The notes: generated by a model not told the origin, from the letters alone. A stretch of DNA of 64,000 bases from Macrostomum hystrix (GCA_950097015.1 CATNEN010000001.1:15787501-15851500), one strand, 5' to 3'; shown: positions 50,666 through 62,439, counted from the stretch's first letter. Made by a program: numbers and translations.

Positions 50666-51944
50666 TTGGTTGGCTAGCGGAGTGAGGTGGGTTACGCAGA
50701 CTTTTTTCGTTAGGCAGTTCTATCGATCGCGACAACTCAACTGCAGCCACATCTTGGCCTTGCCCGCTTCCTGATTGGCTGACAGACTCGAAAATTGATC
50801 GCGCTTTGCTGTTTCAGTTCTACGCTGTCTCTTTTTTATTATTTTTCATGTGTACAAAGTGGACAGAGAATGAATCGGTAGCGCTGGCACCAGAGCTGGC
50901 TAGACTCATACACCTCAAAAACAAAGACTAATTTTTCAGACCAAAATTTGCATTCAATATTATTGGTCTTTGTATTTATTAAGCCTTGCACTTTATATAT
51001 GTGCGCGTGCTAGACAAATCGTGTCTAACAAAATGATATTTTGTTGCTTTTTTTCTGTTTTATTTCTGTCCTGCATCTACAAAAAACCTTTTAGTAGCAA
51101 TAATTGTAACAAAATATCCAATACATTAAATTAGGCTACGTCACGAAAAAAGTAATCAGGTTTAACATTGTTTACTTAAAACAAATAATAAACCAATGAA
51201 TTTTTTCTTTTTTTGTCTCTTGGATTTGCTAAGCTGATTTTGTAGAGTTTTCCGCATCACATGCTACTGCTCTTGAGTGCTTAAGTAAGTAGGCAGCTTT
51301 GCGCTTCGTGATTGCATCGAAAATCACAAAAATGTATTAAAATTACTTTGCTTCATGTTCGGTAGTGTTTTTGTAAAATCAAATAAGCCTTTGTTGAAAA
51401 AGTACTAGAAAATCGACCCTTCTTTGTATTTTTCTTCACATATCGGGCACGTTTTGCTTTATTGACACTTTTCGTACTTGTTTTTTGGATTTTAAGTTAG
51501 TCACAAGAACGTTATTAAACAATTGAAATATATATTTTTTTGTAAGTTTTAAGCGGTTCAACCCAAGTATTTTTAAATATCTGTAAACTACGATGATAAA
51601 TCAAATTATAACAGGTTAGATATTGTCTCTAACTGGTAGAAGGCTTTATGAAATTTCATGTTTTTTCAATTAAGCGTAGGTACCTGCTTTAATTGGCTTG
51701 CTGACTCGTAATTACTCAATGTTGCTTGCGGAGCTCAGATTCTGGAGCAGACAGGAGTCACGTAGGGCAGTGTTTTTCTGCTTTGCTTCTCATTCTGTTG
51801 CAAACTGTCAGGAAATAAAAATTCAAACCACGACTATGCTGCAACTCTCGGTAAAACTCGCGTTCAAAGCTGAATTTTAATTGAGTGACTCAACTCTTAA
51901 TTCAATATGCTCTTTGTGTGCGGCCTCATCAAATCATTCTCACT
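50666..51944 (+). other. slit 3' UTR and intergenic region
   Basis: AT-rich sequence after the slit stop. An AATAAA at about 51187-51192 is a candidate polyadenylation signal, about 520 bp after the stop. Isolated GTCTAACA and CTAACTGGTAG words occur near 51015 and 51630. No other gene recognised. Confidence 0.4.
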
Positions 51945-52512
51945 TATTTGAGGGCCATTCTGGTTAATTTTAGAACCATTGTCACTCATTTAAGGACCAT
52001 TGTCACTGATTTGAGGACCATTGTCACTGATTTAAGGACCATTGTCACTGATTTGAGGACCATTGTCACTCATTTAAGGACCATTGTCACTGATTTGAGG
52101 ACCATTGTCACTGATTTGAGGACCATTGTCACTCATTTAAGGACCGTTGTCACTGATTTGAGGACCATTGTCACTCATTTGAGGACCATTGTCACTGATT
52201 TGAGGACCATTGTCACTGATTTGAGGACCATTGTCACTGATTTAAGGACCGTTGTCACTGATTTAAGGACCATTGTCACTGATTTAAGGACCATTGCCAC
52301 TGATTTGAGGACCATTGTCACTGATTTAGGTACCATTGCCACTGATTTGAGGACCATTGCCACTGATTTGAGGACCATTGTCACTGATTTGAGGACCATT
52401 GTCACTGATTTGAGGACCATTGTCACTGATTTAAGGACCGTTGCCACTGATTTAAGGACCGTTGACACTGATTTAAGGACCATTATCACTGATTTAAGGA
52501 CCATTGCCTAAC
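51945..52512 (+). repeat. 21-bp minisatellite between slit and DEGS
   Basis: Unit GACCATTGTCACTGATTTGA plus G, about 27 copies, with TTTAAG/TTTGAG and ATTGCC/ATTGTC variants. Lies in the short space between the convergent 3' ends. The related word TTGAGGACCATT already appears in slit intron 30 (about 50140-50225). Confidence 0.94.
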
Positions 52513-52732
52513 TAACTGCCTAACTAGACAAACATTTCCCATGTCACGGTTGTGAGCCATCTGTCTCAGCTGACCACCATCTAGACTAAGTCTTTCTGCT
52601 AGCTCTGGAAATAGACAAATCTAATCACATTTAGTAGAAGCAAAGTTGCATAGAAAACCGCAGTTCAATCATTGAAGTATTGGATTCAGCTTTGGTAATA
52701 GAAGTTCAACTGTTGAATAGTCAACCAACTGG

Positions 52733-55371
52733 CTAGTCTCGTTTCCGGGTTGAAATCTCCATACGGCAGCTGCTATCGGAGGTCAGTAGTTCGAGTCGGC
52801 GTGCCATGTCCTTCCGCACGGACTCGTAGATTTCCGGCCTCGAGCAGTTGGCGTTGTTGACTCCGCGGGCGTGCGGTCCCAGCTGGTCCTTGGTGACAAA
52901 GTCCCACAGGACGCGAAGCCAGCTAGTGTGATGCGGCAGGTGTGAGTAGTACTCACTGGCGATGCGGCGCACCTCGGGCAGACGCCTGAGCGGATGTCCG
53001 ACAGGTAATAATATAATAATAATAATACTTGCAGGAGGGCTGTGGGCAATGGCACATCATTTGGTGACACTAGACCCGCAGTCAGCGAGGAGGCAATTCT
53101 GGCCCCAGTTCGCTGACTCCTGAGCACATACGCACACAGATACTGTACTCAGGTACACGGTCACACAGGTGTACATCTGCCATGACTTTCTCATCGTCGG
53201 GCAGTGTACATTTCACTGTGCCTTGGAGGTTGGCCCTCAAGGGCATAAATTGCACGACAAGCCCCCAAGCCTTCTTTCCGCGGCTGCACCCCAAATAAAT
53301 GTGGCCTCGCCGCGGAATCGAGCTCAGGGACCTTTGTGCGAGAGGCAAATGCGATAGACCGCCCTGCCACTCACCCCCTGTCGGACGGTTGGTTGGGACG
53401 TTTTTTGCGAATGAAAATGTGTAGAATGGGATTTCTCACCTGTAGGGAATGTAAGGAAAATCGTGATGCTCAATGTGATATCCGACATTGAACAGCACCG
53501 CATTCAGCGGTCCATAGTAGCTGTGGGTGCTCTGGCCACCTGAGAACAGGTAGTGCTCAGAGATGAAGTGACCAGCCAGGGGGTGCGGCCCGAAGCCGAA
53601 AAATGTGCCGAGCAGCAGGTAGCACAGACTACGCCAGCCGAAAGCGTAGTACACGGCCAAGTCGAAGGCCAGGCAGATGGCAAAGTTCAGCAGTTCCCAC
53701 GGTGTCGTTGGCTTCGGCGACTTCACAAACGGCCGCAGGCCGTGGATGACCGGATGCGCGCACAGCCACAGCAGCTTCGTGAACGGACTCCGGAACAGCC
53801 GGGCCTCCGTCTTAGTCGGTATGTCGACATCGTTGTCCTCATGACCGAGCCATCTGTGATGATCGGTGTGGTACTTCTTGTAGCTGATGGCCATCGGGAT
53901 GGCGATGGGAAGGTTGCAGAAGATCGCCAGAAGCCGATTGGCCCAGGGACGCTTGTGACCGAACGCCAGGTTGTGACCTGTGAGGATGTCATTAGCAACT
54001 AGCATTATAATGAGTAAGCATTTTAAATTGTTGGTTTAATTAGATAATTACAAGTATATATCTACCATAATTACGCGGCGTAAGGCGGTGAGTGGAAGAG
54101 CGGTTAACGCGTTCGCCTCTCGCACCAAGGTCTATGAGCTAGACTCCGCGGCGAGGCCACATGCATATGGTGCGCAGCCGCGGAGAGAAGGCTTGGGGGC
54201 TTGTTGTGCAATTTACGCCCTTGAGGGCCAACCTCCAAGGCACAGTGAAAGTGTACACTGCCTGACGATGAGAAAGTCAGGACTGATGTACACACTAATG
54301 CGAGTGTGCGCCTGTGTACAGTATCTGTGCGCGACTGTGCTCAGGAGTCAGCGAAATGGGCAGAACTGCCTCCTCGCTGGCTTTGGGTCTAGTGTCACCA
54401 ATTGTTGTGCCATTGCCCACAGCTCTTCTGCGATTATTATTATTATTTTATTATTATTATTATTATTATTGGATGAATTTCCAAAGGCCGTGTACAGACA
54501 TGTTCAGTCCATGGACTGGGCTAGCAGAAGCTATGCCTGTCCCTTATAGTCGTTGCCAGTTGCAGTGCCAATTTCCGTTGCTTTGTTACACGCCACAATG
54601 TTCTTAAATTATTTTGTCAAGCTACAATCTTCCGGGGTACTATACAAGGCCATTGTTTTCTATCACAGAATGACAAACACAAGTGTACTTTTTCTCAACG
54701 TCAGTCATCAACTGGCAGTCCATCTATCGGGTCTAGCTACTCGTAAATTTTTTGGCGACATCGACAATTTTTTTTCGTAGTCCAATAATGACGCTGTCAT
54801 TGTGTTGCCAAGACATTGCTGGAAAACATTTTATGATGAATATCGATGAGTTCTGGTACGCCTCACCTGTTTCATGAGAGCGCTTGTCATTTCCCACAAT
54901 AATCCAGCGTTTGCGTTCCAAGAGAAAAATGATGCTCTCATTAGTGGTTCGAAGCATAAAAAAGACTTGTCATTTGAAGTGGAAACTAGCTCTGTCCAGA
55001 TGTCATTTCCAGCTACCAAAGCTTTTCTCACCATCGGCGAACTCACCGATCTCGTGTATGGCCGATCCCAGGCTGTGGTTCAGCGTGGCTCCAACAGCGT
55101 AAGACAGCAGCAACATGATGTACCAGTTGGGCTGGGCAGCTCCAATCAGAAAGCACACGCCCAGCTGGGCAGCCACTTCGCAACCTACGACGAGCGCTAT
55201 CCATGGATCATAGCCCATCAACTTCTTGATCTGGGGATATTTTGCCAGAATCTCCTTTCGCCTGCTGACGTGGGGCTCCTCCGAGTAATCCCATTGGTCA
55301 GCGTCGAGTTCCAGCTTTAGGCCCAGTTTCAGCGCGTTAAAGAATGTCTGTTTGAGATTAGCCATTGCCAT
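52733..55371 (-). CDS. Sphingolipid delta4-desaturase (dihydroceramide desaturase, DEGS type)
   Basis: Exons (minus): 55371-55047, 53977-53440 and 52985-52733, phases 1 and 2, giving 371 aa. The family inserts the 4,5-trans double bond that turns dihydroceramide into ceramide, as a membrane di-iron enzyme of the ER. Three histidine boxes are intact: HEIGH (106-110), HTDHH (145-149) and HIEHH (276-280). Family landmarks include EEPHVSRRKEILAKYPQIKK, DVDIPTKTEA, GHFISEHYLF and SYYGPLNAVLFNVGYH. The human enzyme is about 323 aa; this protein has about 30 extra N-terminal residues and a longer C-terminus. The usual Gly2 for myristoylation is not present with this start (MAMANLKQ). Upstream, TTTTGGCAG may be a 3' splice site, so a 5' exon is possible. 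It converges on slit. SINE A copies occupy both introns. Confidence 0.94.
53008..53378 (-). mobile_element. SINE family A, nearly full length, DEGS intron 2
   Basis: Minus orientation, the same as the gene. Tail (ATT)n at 53008-53030, then GGAGGGCTGTGGGCAATGGC through to the head at ATTTGCCTCTCGCACAAAGG. It makes up about four fifths of the 454-bp intron. Confidence 0.92.
54083..54473 (+). mobile_element. SINE family A, full length with (ATT)n tail, DEGS intron 1
   Basis: The most complete copy. Head GGCGGTGAGTGGAAGAGCGG, B-box region GAGCTAGACTCCGCGGCGAG, body GAGAGAAGGCTTGGGGGCTT and CACAGTGAAAGTGTACACTG, 3' segment AGTCAGCGAAATGGGCAGAA, and a 3' tail of about 12 ATT units. It is antisense to DEGS. 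Confidence 0.93.
54485..54542. mobile_element. Fragment resembling SINE family B body
   Basis: GGCCGTGTACAGACATGTTCAGTCCATGGACTGG resembles the AGTCCATGGACTGAACAGCC region of family B. It directly follows the family A tail. Confidence 0.5.
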
Positions 55372-55431
55372 CGTCTCAGACTGCTGCGTACTCACGTGCC
55401 TGCCAAAATAATGAGCATTTTTTCTTGAGAA

Positions 55432-57700
55432 GGGATTGTATGGAGAGAAGGGAGTGAAGGGAGAGAAGGGAGTGAAGGGAGAGAAGGGATTGTATGGAGA
55501 GAAGGGAGTGAAGGGAGAGAAGGGAGTGAAGGGAGAGAAGGGATTGTATGGAGAGAAGGGAGAGAAGGGAGAGAAGGGAGTGAAGGGAGAGAAGGGATTG
55601 TATGGAGAGAAGGGAGAGAAGGGAGTGAAGGAAGAGAAGGAAGAGAAGGGAGAGAAGGGATTGTATGGAGAGAAGGGAGAGAAGGGAGAGAAGGGAGAGA
55701 AGGAAGAGAAGGAAGAGAAGGGAGAGAAGGGATTGTATGGAGAGAAGGGAGAGAAGGGAGAGAAGGGAGAGAAGGAAGAGAAGGAAGAGAAGGGAGAGAA
55801 GGGATTGTATGGAGAGAAGGGATTGTATGGAGAGAAGGGAGAGAAGGGAGAGAAGGGATTGTATGGAGAGAAGGGAGTGAAGGAAGAGAAGGGAGAGAAG
55901 GGAGAGAAGGGAGTGAAGGAAGAGAAGGGAGAGAAGGGAGAGAAGGGATTGTATGGAGAGAAGGGAGTGAAGGAAGAGAAGGGAGAGAAGGGAGAGAAGG
56001 GATTGTATGGAGAGAAGGGAGTGAAGGAAGAGAAGGGAGAGAAGGGAGAGAAGGGAGTGAAGGAAGAGAAGGAAGAGAAGGGAGAGAAGGGATTGTATGG
56101 AGAGAAGGGAGAGAAGGGAGAGAAGGGAGAGAAGGAAGAGAAGGAAGAGAAGGGAGAGAAGGGATTGTATGGAGAGAAGGGAGAGAAGGGAGAGAAGGGA
56201 TTGTATGGAGAGAAGGGAGTGAAGGGAGAGAAGGGAGAGAAGGGAGAGAAGGGAGAGAAGGGAGAGAAGGGAGAGAAGGGAGAGAAGGGAGAGAAGGGAG
56301 AGAAGGGAGTGAAGGGATTGTATGGAGAGAAGAGAGTGAAGGAAGAGAAGGGAGAGAAGGGAGAGAAGGGAGAGAAGGGAGAGAAGGGAGAGAAGGGAGA
56401 GAAGGGAGAGAAGGGATTGTATGGAGAGAAGGGAGTGAAGGTAGAGAAGGGAGAGAAGGGAGTGAAGGGATTGTATGGAGAGAAGGGAGTGAAGGGAGAG
56501 AAGGGAGAGAAGGGAGAGAAGGGAGTGAAGGGATTGTATGGAGAGAAGGGAGTGAAGGGAGAGAAGGGAGTGAAGGGATTGTATGGAGAGAAGGGAGTGA
56601 AGGGAGAGAAGGGAGTGAAGGGAGAGAAGGGAGTGAAGGGATTGTATGGAGAGAAGGGAGAGAAGGGAGTGAAGGGAGAGAAGGGAGAGAAGGGAGAGAA
56701 GGGAGTGAAGGGATTGTATGGAGAGAAGGGAGTGAAGGGAGAGAAGGGAGTGAAGGGAGAGAAGGGAGTGAAGGGATTGTATGGAGAGAAGGGAGTGAAG
56801 GGAGAGAAGGGAGTGAAGGGAGAGAAGGGAGTGAAGGGAGAGAAGGGAGAGAAGGGAGAGAAGGGATTGTATGGAGAGAAGGGAGTGAAGGGAGAGAAGG
56901 GAGAGAAGGGAGAGAAGGGATTGTATGGAGAGAAGGGATTGTATGGAGAGAAGGGAGAGAAGGGAGAGAATGAAGAGAATGTAGAGAAGGGAGAGAAGGG
57001 AGTGAAGGGATTGTATGGAGAGAAGGGAGTGAAGGGAGAGAAGGGAGAGAAGGGAGAGAATGGAGAGAATGTAGAGAAGGGAGAGAAGGGATTGTATGGA
57101 GAGAAGGGAGTGAAGGTAGAGAAGGGAGAGAAGGGAGTGAAGGGATTGTATGGAGAGAAGGGAGTGAAGGGAGAGAAGGGAGAGAAGGGAGAGAAGGGAG
57201 AGAAGGGAGAAAAGGGATTGTATGGAGAGAAGGGAGTGAAGGAAGAGAAGGGAGAGAAGGGATTGTATGGAGAGAAGGGATTGTATGGAGAGAAGGGAGA
57301 GAAGGGAGAGAATGGAGAGAATGTAGAGAAGGGAGAGAAGGGAGTGAAGGGATTGTATGGAGAGAAGGGAGTGAAGGGAGAGAAGGGAGAGAAGGGAGAG
57401 AAGGGAGAGAAGGGATTGTATGGAGAGAAGGGATTGTATGGAGAGAAGCGATTGTATGGAGAGAAGGGATTGTATGGAGAGAAGGGATTGTATGGAGAGA
57501 AGGGATTGTATGGAGAGAAGGGATTGTATGGAGAGAAGGGATTGTATGGAGAGAAGGGATTGTATGGAGAGAAGGGAGAGAAGGGAGAGAAGGGAGAGAA
57601 GGGAGAGAAGGGATTGTATGGAGAGAAGGGAGAGAAGGGAGAGAAGAGAGAGAAGGGATTGTATGGAGAGAAGGGAGTGAAGGGAGTGTAGGGAGAGAAG
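55432..57700 (-). repeat. 9-bp-based polypurine/polypyrimidine array, about 2.3 kb, upstream of DEGS
   Basis: Units GGAGAGAAG, GGAGTGAAG, GGAAGAGAAG-type variants and GGATTGTAT mixed in higher-order blocks. On the DEGS sense (minus) strand it is pyrimidine-rich (CTTCTCTCC) and ends about 36 bp before the TTTTGGCAG acceptor-like site. The 9-bp period stays in frame for 2.25 kb, creating a 751-codon plus-strand frame of Gly-X-Y triplets (GEK, GVK, GLY) and an 833-codon minus-strand frame. Both look like repeat artefacts. Confidence 0.95.
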
Positions 57701-58380
57701 GGAGAGAGAATGGGAAGAATAAATCTAGGAAGTTAAGTTGGGAAATTTGTGAAGAACTATAAAAATGTAATGTTTCAACAAAGTTTACACAGCTTTCTGA
57801 TTGTTCTGTTAAATGCGGTATTAAAACTACACAGCTCAATGAAGGACCGCAGAGCAGTTGAATGTCACAAATAGTCTGGATAATCTGAATCAATACTACA
57901 CGGAAATAATAGTCTTGTTTTTTAAAGAAACAAGCCGAAAACTCGTTGCCTACTGTGAGTCAATATAATCTTTGCTTTAAGTTTCCTGTCTCTATGCTTA
58001 CAGACTAAAAGGGTCCTTCTCGATCCATGCAAGAAAGAACACTGACTGACTGTTTGCAATCATTCTTCAGTTGCTGGGCATTTCGTGGGACGTCAAACTT
58101 TGTTTAGCAAGTCCTGATAGTCCAACTCCTACTCGCTCCAGTCTGCCTGCCCGGGTTTCCATGACCACACAGCGATTGTTGGACCTTGGTGCGTAATTTT
58201 AGCTAGTGTGCCACTATGCAGTATGCACCCCCTACTTAGGAATTGCAGCTATGAACATGAGTCCTTATCACACAGTTGAGAGTGTACACTGAGAAAGTAA
58301 ACACTTGTGTAAGTGTGTGCCTGTATCCGTGTTGCTTGCTTCATAGGAATTAGCTAGATTAACGAATTATATTTTCTTCT
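57701..58380. other. Unique sequence with a degraded SINE A remnant
   Basis: About 58260-58340 keeps GAGAGTGTACACTGAGAAAG and GTAAGTGTGTGCCTGTATCC, resembling the middle of SINE family A. Nothing else recognised. Confidence 0.4.
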
Positions 58381-58390
58381 TTCTTTGCAG

Positions 58391-58440
58391 GAAAGCAGCG
58401 AGCTTATTTATAGCAGAATTAAAACTAACTTACCGTTCAG
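58391..58440 (+). other. Candidate 50-nt exon, plus strand
   Basis: Bounded by a strong acceptor (TTCTTCTTTCTTTGCAG|) and a strong donor (TTCAG|GTAAGTGCGG). Open in two of three frames. No flanking exon could be linked to it, so it may be a non-coding or UTR exon, or chance. Confidence 0.25.
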
Positions 58441-58783
58441 GTAAGTGCGGTAACTGCAAGTCAGGGTTGGCTATTTATTGAACCAGCAAGTAATTCCGCC
58501 TTTTTTATTACGCTTTGGTAGATTATTATATGGGCAGCAGCGGTTGGAGCTGGCGACGATGGGGAAGAGAGCAGCGACTAGAGGAGCTGGATGTTTCAAG
58601 TACCAGCCCATCATTCTGGTGGGGTGGGGTGGATGGACTCGTTTGGGTTGGAGAGTGAGGGAAGAAAATACAGATGGGGAGTTTTGTGCTTGAGAGGCCG
58701 TATTGGAGGCACAGGAGAGTTAGGACTTCAGTTCAGAGTCTCATTGGCAGCAAAGTAAGAGAACGATTTGTAGTTTTTTTTGA

Positions 58784-58835
58784 GCAGCCAAGCATTGAGA
58801 ATGAACCTAAAGTCTATTGAATTTAAATTTAGTAA
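58784..58835 (+). repeat. 52-bp direct repeat, left copy
   Basis: Begins GCAGCCAAGCATTGAGA and ends ATTTAAATTTAGTAA. It differs from 59422-59473 at three positions and flanks the 26-bp array. Confidence 0.88.
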
Positions 58836-58841
58836 TGAGAT

Positions 58842-59416
58842 GGACAGGTGAGAGAATGGGGTGAGATAGACAGGTGAGAGAATGGGGTGAGATAGACAGG
58901 TGAGAGAATGGGATGAGATGGACAGGTGAGAGAATGGGGTGAGATGGACAGGTGAGAGAATGGGGTGAGATAGACAGGTGAGAGAATGGGGTTAGATGAC
59001 AGGTGAGAGAATGGGGTGAGACAGACAGGTGAGAGAATGGGATGAGATAGACAGGTGAGAGAATGGGGTGAGACAGACAGGTAAGAGAATGGGATGAGAT
59101 GGACAGGTGAGAGAATGGGGTGAGATAGACAGGTGAGAGAATGGGATGAGATGGACAGGTGAGAGAATGGGGTGAGATAGACAGGTGAGAGAATGGGATG
59201 AGATAGACAGGTGAGAGAATGGGATGAGATAGACAGGTGAGAGAATGGGATGAGATGGACAGGTGAGAGAATGGGGTGAGATAGACAGGTGAGAGAATGG
59301 GGTTAGATGACAGGTGAGAGAATGGGGTGAGACAGACAGGTGAGAGAATGGGATGAGATAGACAGGTGAGAGAATGGGGTGAGACAGACAGGTAAGAGAA
59401 TGGGATGAGATAGACA
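58842..59416 (+). repeat. 26-bp minisatellite, GACAGGTGAGAGAATGGG
   Basis: Unit contains GACAGGTGAGAGAATGGGGT then GAGATA, about 22 copies. Each unit includes CAGGTGAGA, a strong donor-like word. The same family appears again at 60095-61915. Confidence 0.94.
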
Positions 59417-59421
59417 GCCAA

Positions 59422-59473
59422 GCAGCCAAGCATTGAGAGTGAATCTAAAGTGTATTGAATTTAAATTTAGTAA
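59422..59473 (+). repeat. 52-bp direct repeat, right copy
   Basis: Second copy of 58784-58835, offset 638 bp, with 3 mismatches. Confidence 0.88.
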
Positions 59474-60094
59474 CTACAAGAACTGCTCATATAGGTAACT
59501 GAGGATCGCAGACTTAAGGTCGATGAAGTCGTTATAAAATAGGTGTTTTTTCGCCATGTACGACATTGTTTACTGAAGTTACTGAAGTATTTTATAAGAT
59601 CAATAGATTTGAAATGGAACGGGGCATGTCATGCAACCTGAGCTGATGTTTGAAAGGGAGAATGAGTAAGGTGAGCATATCTACATTAGTTTTCCCATGT
59701 CCCATGTTCTAGACTGTAATGAAAGAGAATGACAGTAATCTGGCCTGCAATTTGACGCTAAAAGAGCCAACGCCCCAACCTTGCCAAGAGCAGATAAAGA
59801 CTTTCGAAATCATTCGGAGATCAATCTGAGAGCAGAAGACTGATAAAATATAATTCGAGATTGGGTGTGGCCCGTTTTATCATTTGATATAGGATTTACA
59901 TGCGTCCACATTAATGCAGCTGAGTTATCGGGGCTGCATAGTACAGGGCCAATCTTATTCTATCTTCTTAGGAACATTCTTTGTGATAGGATTTATCTTT
60001 TTACCACATTTTACCTTGAGATGAAACTTGTATTGAGAGGAAATGAGAAAAAAACCATAAAATTTCAAAGTGGATTGGATTGACAAGGCCAAGC
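59474..60094. other. Unique sequence
   Basis: No gene or repeat supported between the two 26-bp arrays. Confidence 0.45.
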
Positions 60095-61915
60095 TGGTGA
60101 GATAGACCGGAGAGAGAATGGAATGAGATAGACAGGTGAGAGAATGGGATGAGATAAACAGGTGAGAGAATGGAATGAGATACACAGGTGAGAGAATGGG
60201 ATGAGATAGACAGGTGAGAGAATGGGATGAGATAAACAGGTGAGAGAATGGAATGAGATAGACAGGTGAGAGAATGGGATGAGATAGACAGGTGAGAGAA
60301 TGGGTGAGATAGACAGGTGAGAGAATGGGTGAGATAGACAGGTGAGAGAATGGGGTGAGATAGACAGGTGAGAGAATGGGATGAGATAGACAGGTGAGAG
60401 AATGGGGTGAGATAGACAGGTGAGAGAATGGGGTGAGATAGACAGGTGAGAGAATGGGGTGAGATAGACAGGTGAGAGAAAGGGGTGAGATAGACAACTG
60501 AGAGAATGGGGTGAGATAGACAACTAAGAGAATGGGATGAGATAGACAACTGAGAGAATGGGTGAGATAGACAGGTGAGAGAATGGGTGAGATAGACAGG
60601 TGAGAGAATGGGTGAGATAGACAGGTGAGAGAATGGGTGAGATAGACAGGTGAGAGAATGGGATGAGATAGACAGGTGAGAGAATGGGTGAGATAGACAA
60701 CTGAGAGAATGGGGTGAGATAGACAGGTGAGAGAATGGGATGAGATAGACAACTGAGAGAATGGTGTGAGATAGACAACTGAGAGAATGGGGTGAGATAG
60801 ACAACTGAGAGAATGGGGTGAGATAGAAAACTGAGAGAATGGGGTGAGATAGACAACTGAGAGAATGGGGTGAGATAGACAACTAAGAGAATGGGGTGAG
60901 ATAGACAACTAAGAGAATGGGATGAGATAGACAACTGAGAAAATGGGTGAGATAGACAGGTGAGAGAATGGGTGAGATAGACAGGTGAGAGAATGGGTGA
61001 GATAGACAGGTGAGAGAATGGGTGAGATAGACAGGTGAGAGAATGGGATGAGATAGACAGGTGAGAGAATGGGTGAGATAGACAACTGAGAGAATGGGGT
61101 GAGATAGACAACTGAGAGAATGGGATGAGATAGACAACTGAGAGAATGGGGTGAGATAGACAACTGAGAGAATGGTGTGAGATAGACAACTGAGAGAATG
61201 GGGTGAGATAGACAACTGAGAGAATGGGGTGAGATAGACAACTGAGAGAATGGGATGAGATAGACAACTGAGAGAATGGGGTGAGATAGACAACTGAGAG
61301 AATGGTGTGAGATAGACAACTGAGAGAATGGGGTGAGATAGACAACTAAGAGAATGGGGTGAGATAGACAACTGAGAGAATGGGGTGAGATAGTCAACTG
61401 AGAGAATGGGGTGAGATAGACAGGTGAGAGAATGGGTGAGATAGACAGGTGAGAGAATGAGATGAGATAGACAGGTGAGAGAATGGGTGAGATAGACAAC
61501 TGAGAGAATGGGGTGAGATAGACAGGTGAGAGAATGGGATGAGATAGACAACTGAGAGAATGGTGTGAGATAGACAACTGAGAGAATGGGGTGAGATAGA
61601 CAACTGAGAGAATGGGGTAAGATAGACAACTAAGAGAATGGGGTGAGATAGACAACTGAGAGAATGGGGTGAGATAGTCAACTGAGAGAATGGGGTGAGA
61701 TAGACAACTGAGAGAATGGGTGAGATAGACAACTGAGAGAATGGGGTGAGATAGACAACTGAGAGAATGGGGTGAGATAGACAACTGAGAGAATGGGATA
61801 AGATAGACAGGTGAGAGAATGGAATGAGATAGACAGGTGAGAGAATGGGGTGAGATAGACAGGTGAGAGAATGGGTGAGATAGACAGGTGAGAGAATGGG
61901 TTAGATAGATAGGTG
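60095..61915 (+). repeat. 26-bp minisatellite, second array, about 1.8 kb
   Basis: Two unit types mix: GACAGGTGAGAGAATGGG and GACAACTGAGAGAATGGG. Runs of each type alternate in repeated blocks, and 25-bp units (GGGTGAG) occur. About 70 copies. Confidence 0.95.
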
Positions 61916-61929
61916 TCTATCTTCGTCGC

Positions 61930-62065
61930 TATAGATGGAGTGATAGATGGAGTGATAGATGGAGTGATAGATGGAGTGATAGATGGAGTGATAGATGGAG
62001 TGATAGATGGAGTGATAGATGGAGTGATAGATGGAGTGATAGATGGAGTGATAGATGGAGTGATA
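61930..62065 (+). repeat. 12-bp minisatellite, 11 copies
   Basis: Perfect GATGGAGTGATA units directly following the 26-bp array. Confidence 0.95.
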
Positions 62066-62439
62066 GATATGACAAGATATGTATGTGGCATAAACTTAGC
62101 GAAGGGATAAAATAAACAATGCTAAATTGAATAGGATAGGTTGGGGTGAAGCTGGGGCCAATGTGACAGGCGGTGATGAAGAGAGTGGACAGCAATGGGC
62201 CTAGCAACACGGTTTCTGTCATGGGTGTTGCATCTGGCTATTTTGCGCTAAAAGCTAATGCTATAGGAGATCAGTTCGCTTCCAATATTAGCCTTTCAAC
62301 GGGCAACAGGGGACAGCAGAAATATGCTTTGCATCGTGAAGCTAGTTATTTGCTGAGTTAACTCTGAAAGTAACAGCATCTGGGCCTGTTGAAAATCTAG
62401 ATTTCCTTTACAGCCTCTGGATCTCATGTTAGACAATGA
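62066..62439. other. Unique sequence
   Basis: Short non-repetitive spacer between arrays. No gene supported. Confidence 0.4.

Noticed and set aside
54090-54165. tRNA-Leu/Ser-like gene
   Set aside because: It is the 5' head of a full SINE family A copy with body and (ATT)n tail.
55392-57893. 833-codon minus-strand frame (PSLPSLHTI repeats) and collagen-like 751-codon plus-strand frame
   Set aside because: Both are translations of a 9-bp array without signal peptide, domains or splice context.
60001-61784. Several minus-strand frames of 250-317 codons (SISPHSLSCLSHP repeats)
   Set aside because: Three overlapping frames are open because the 26-bp unit cycles through frames without stops; no gene features.
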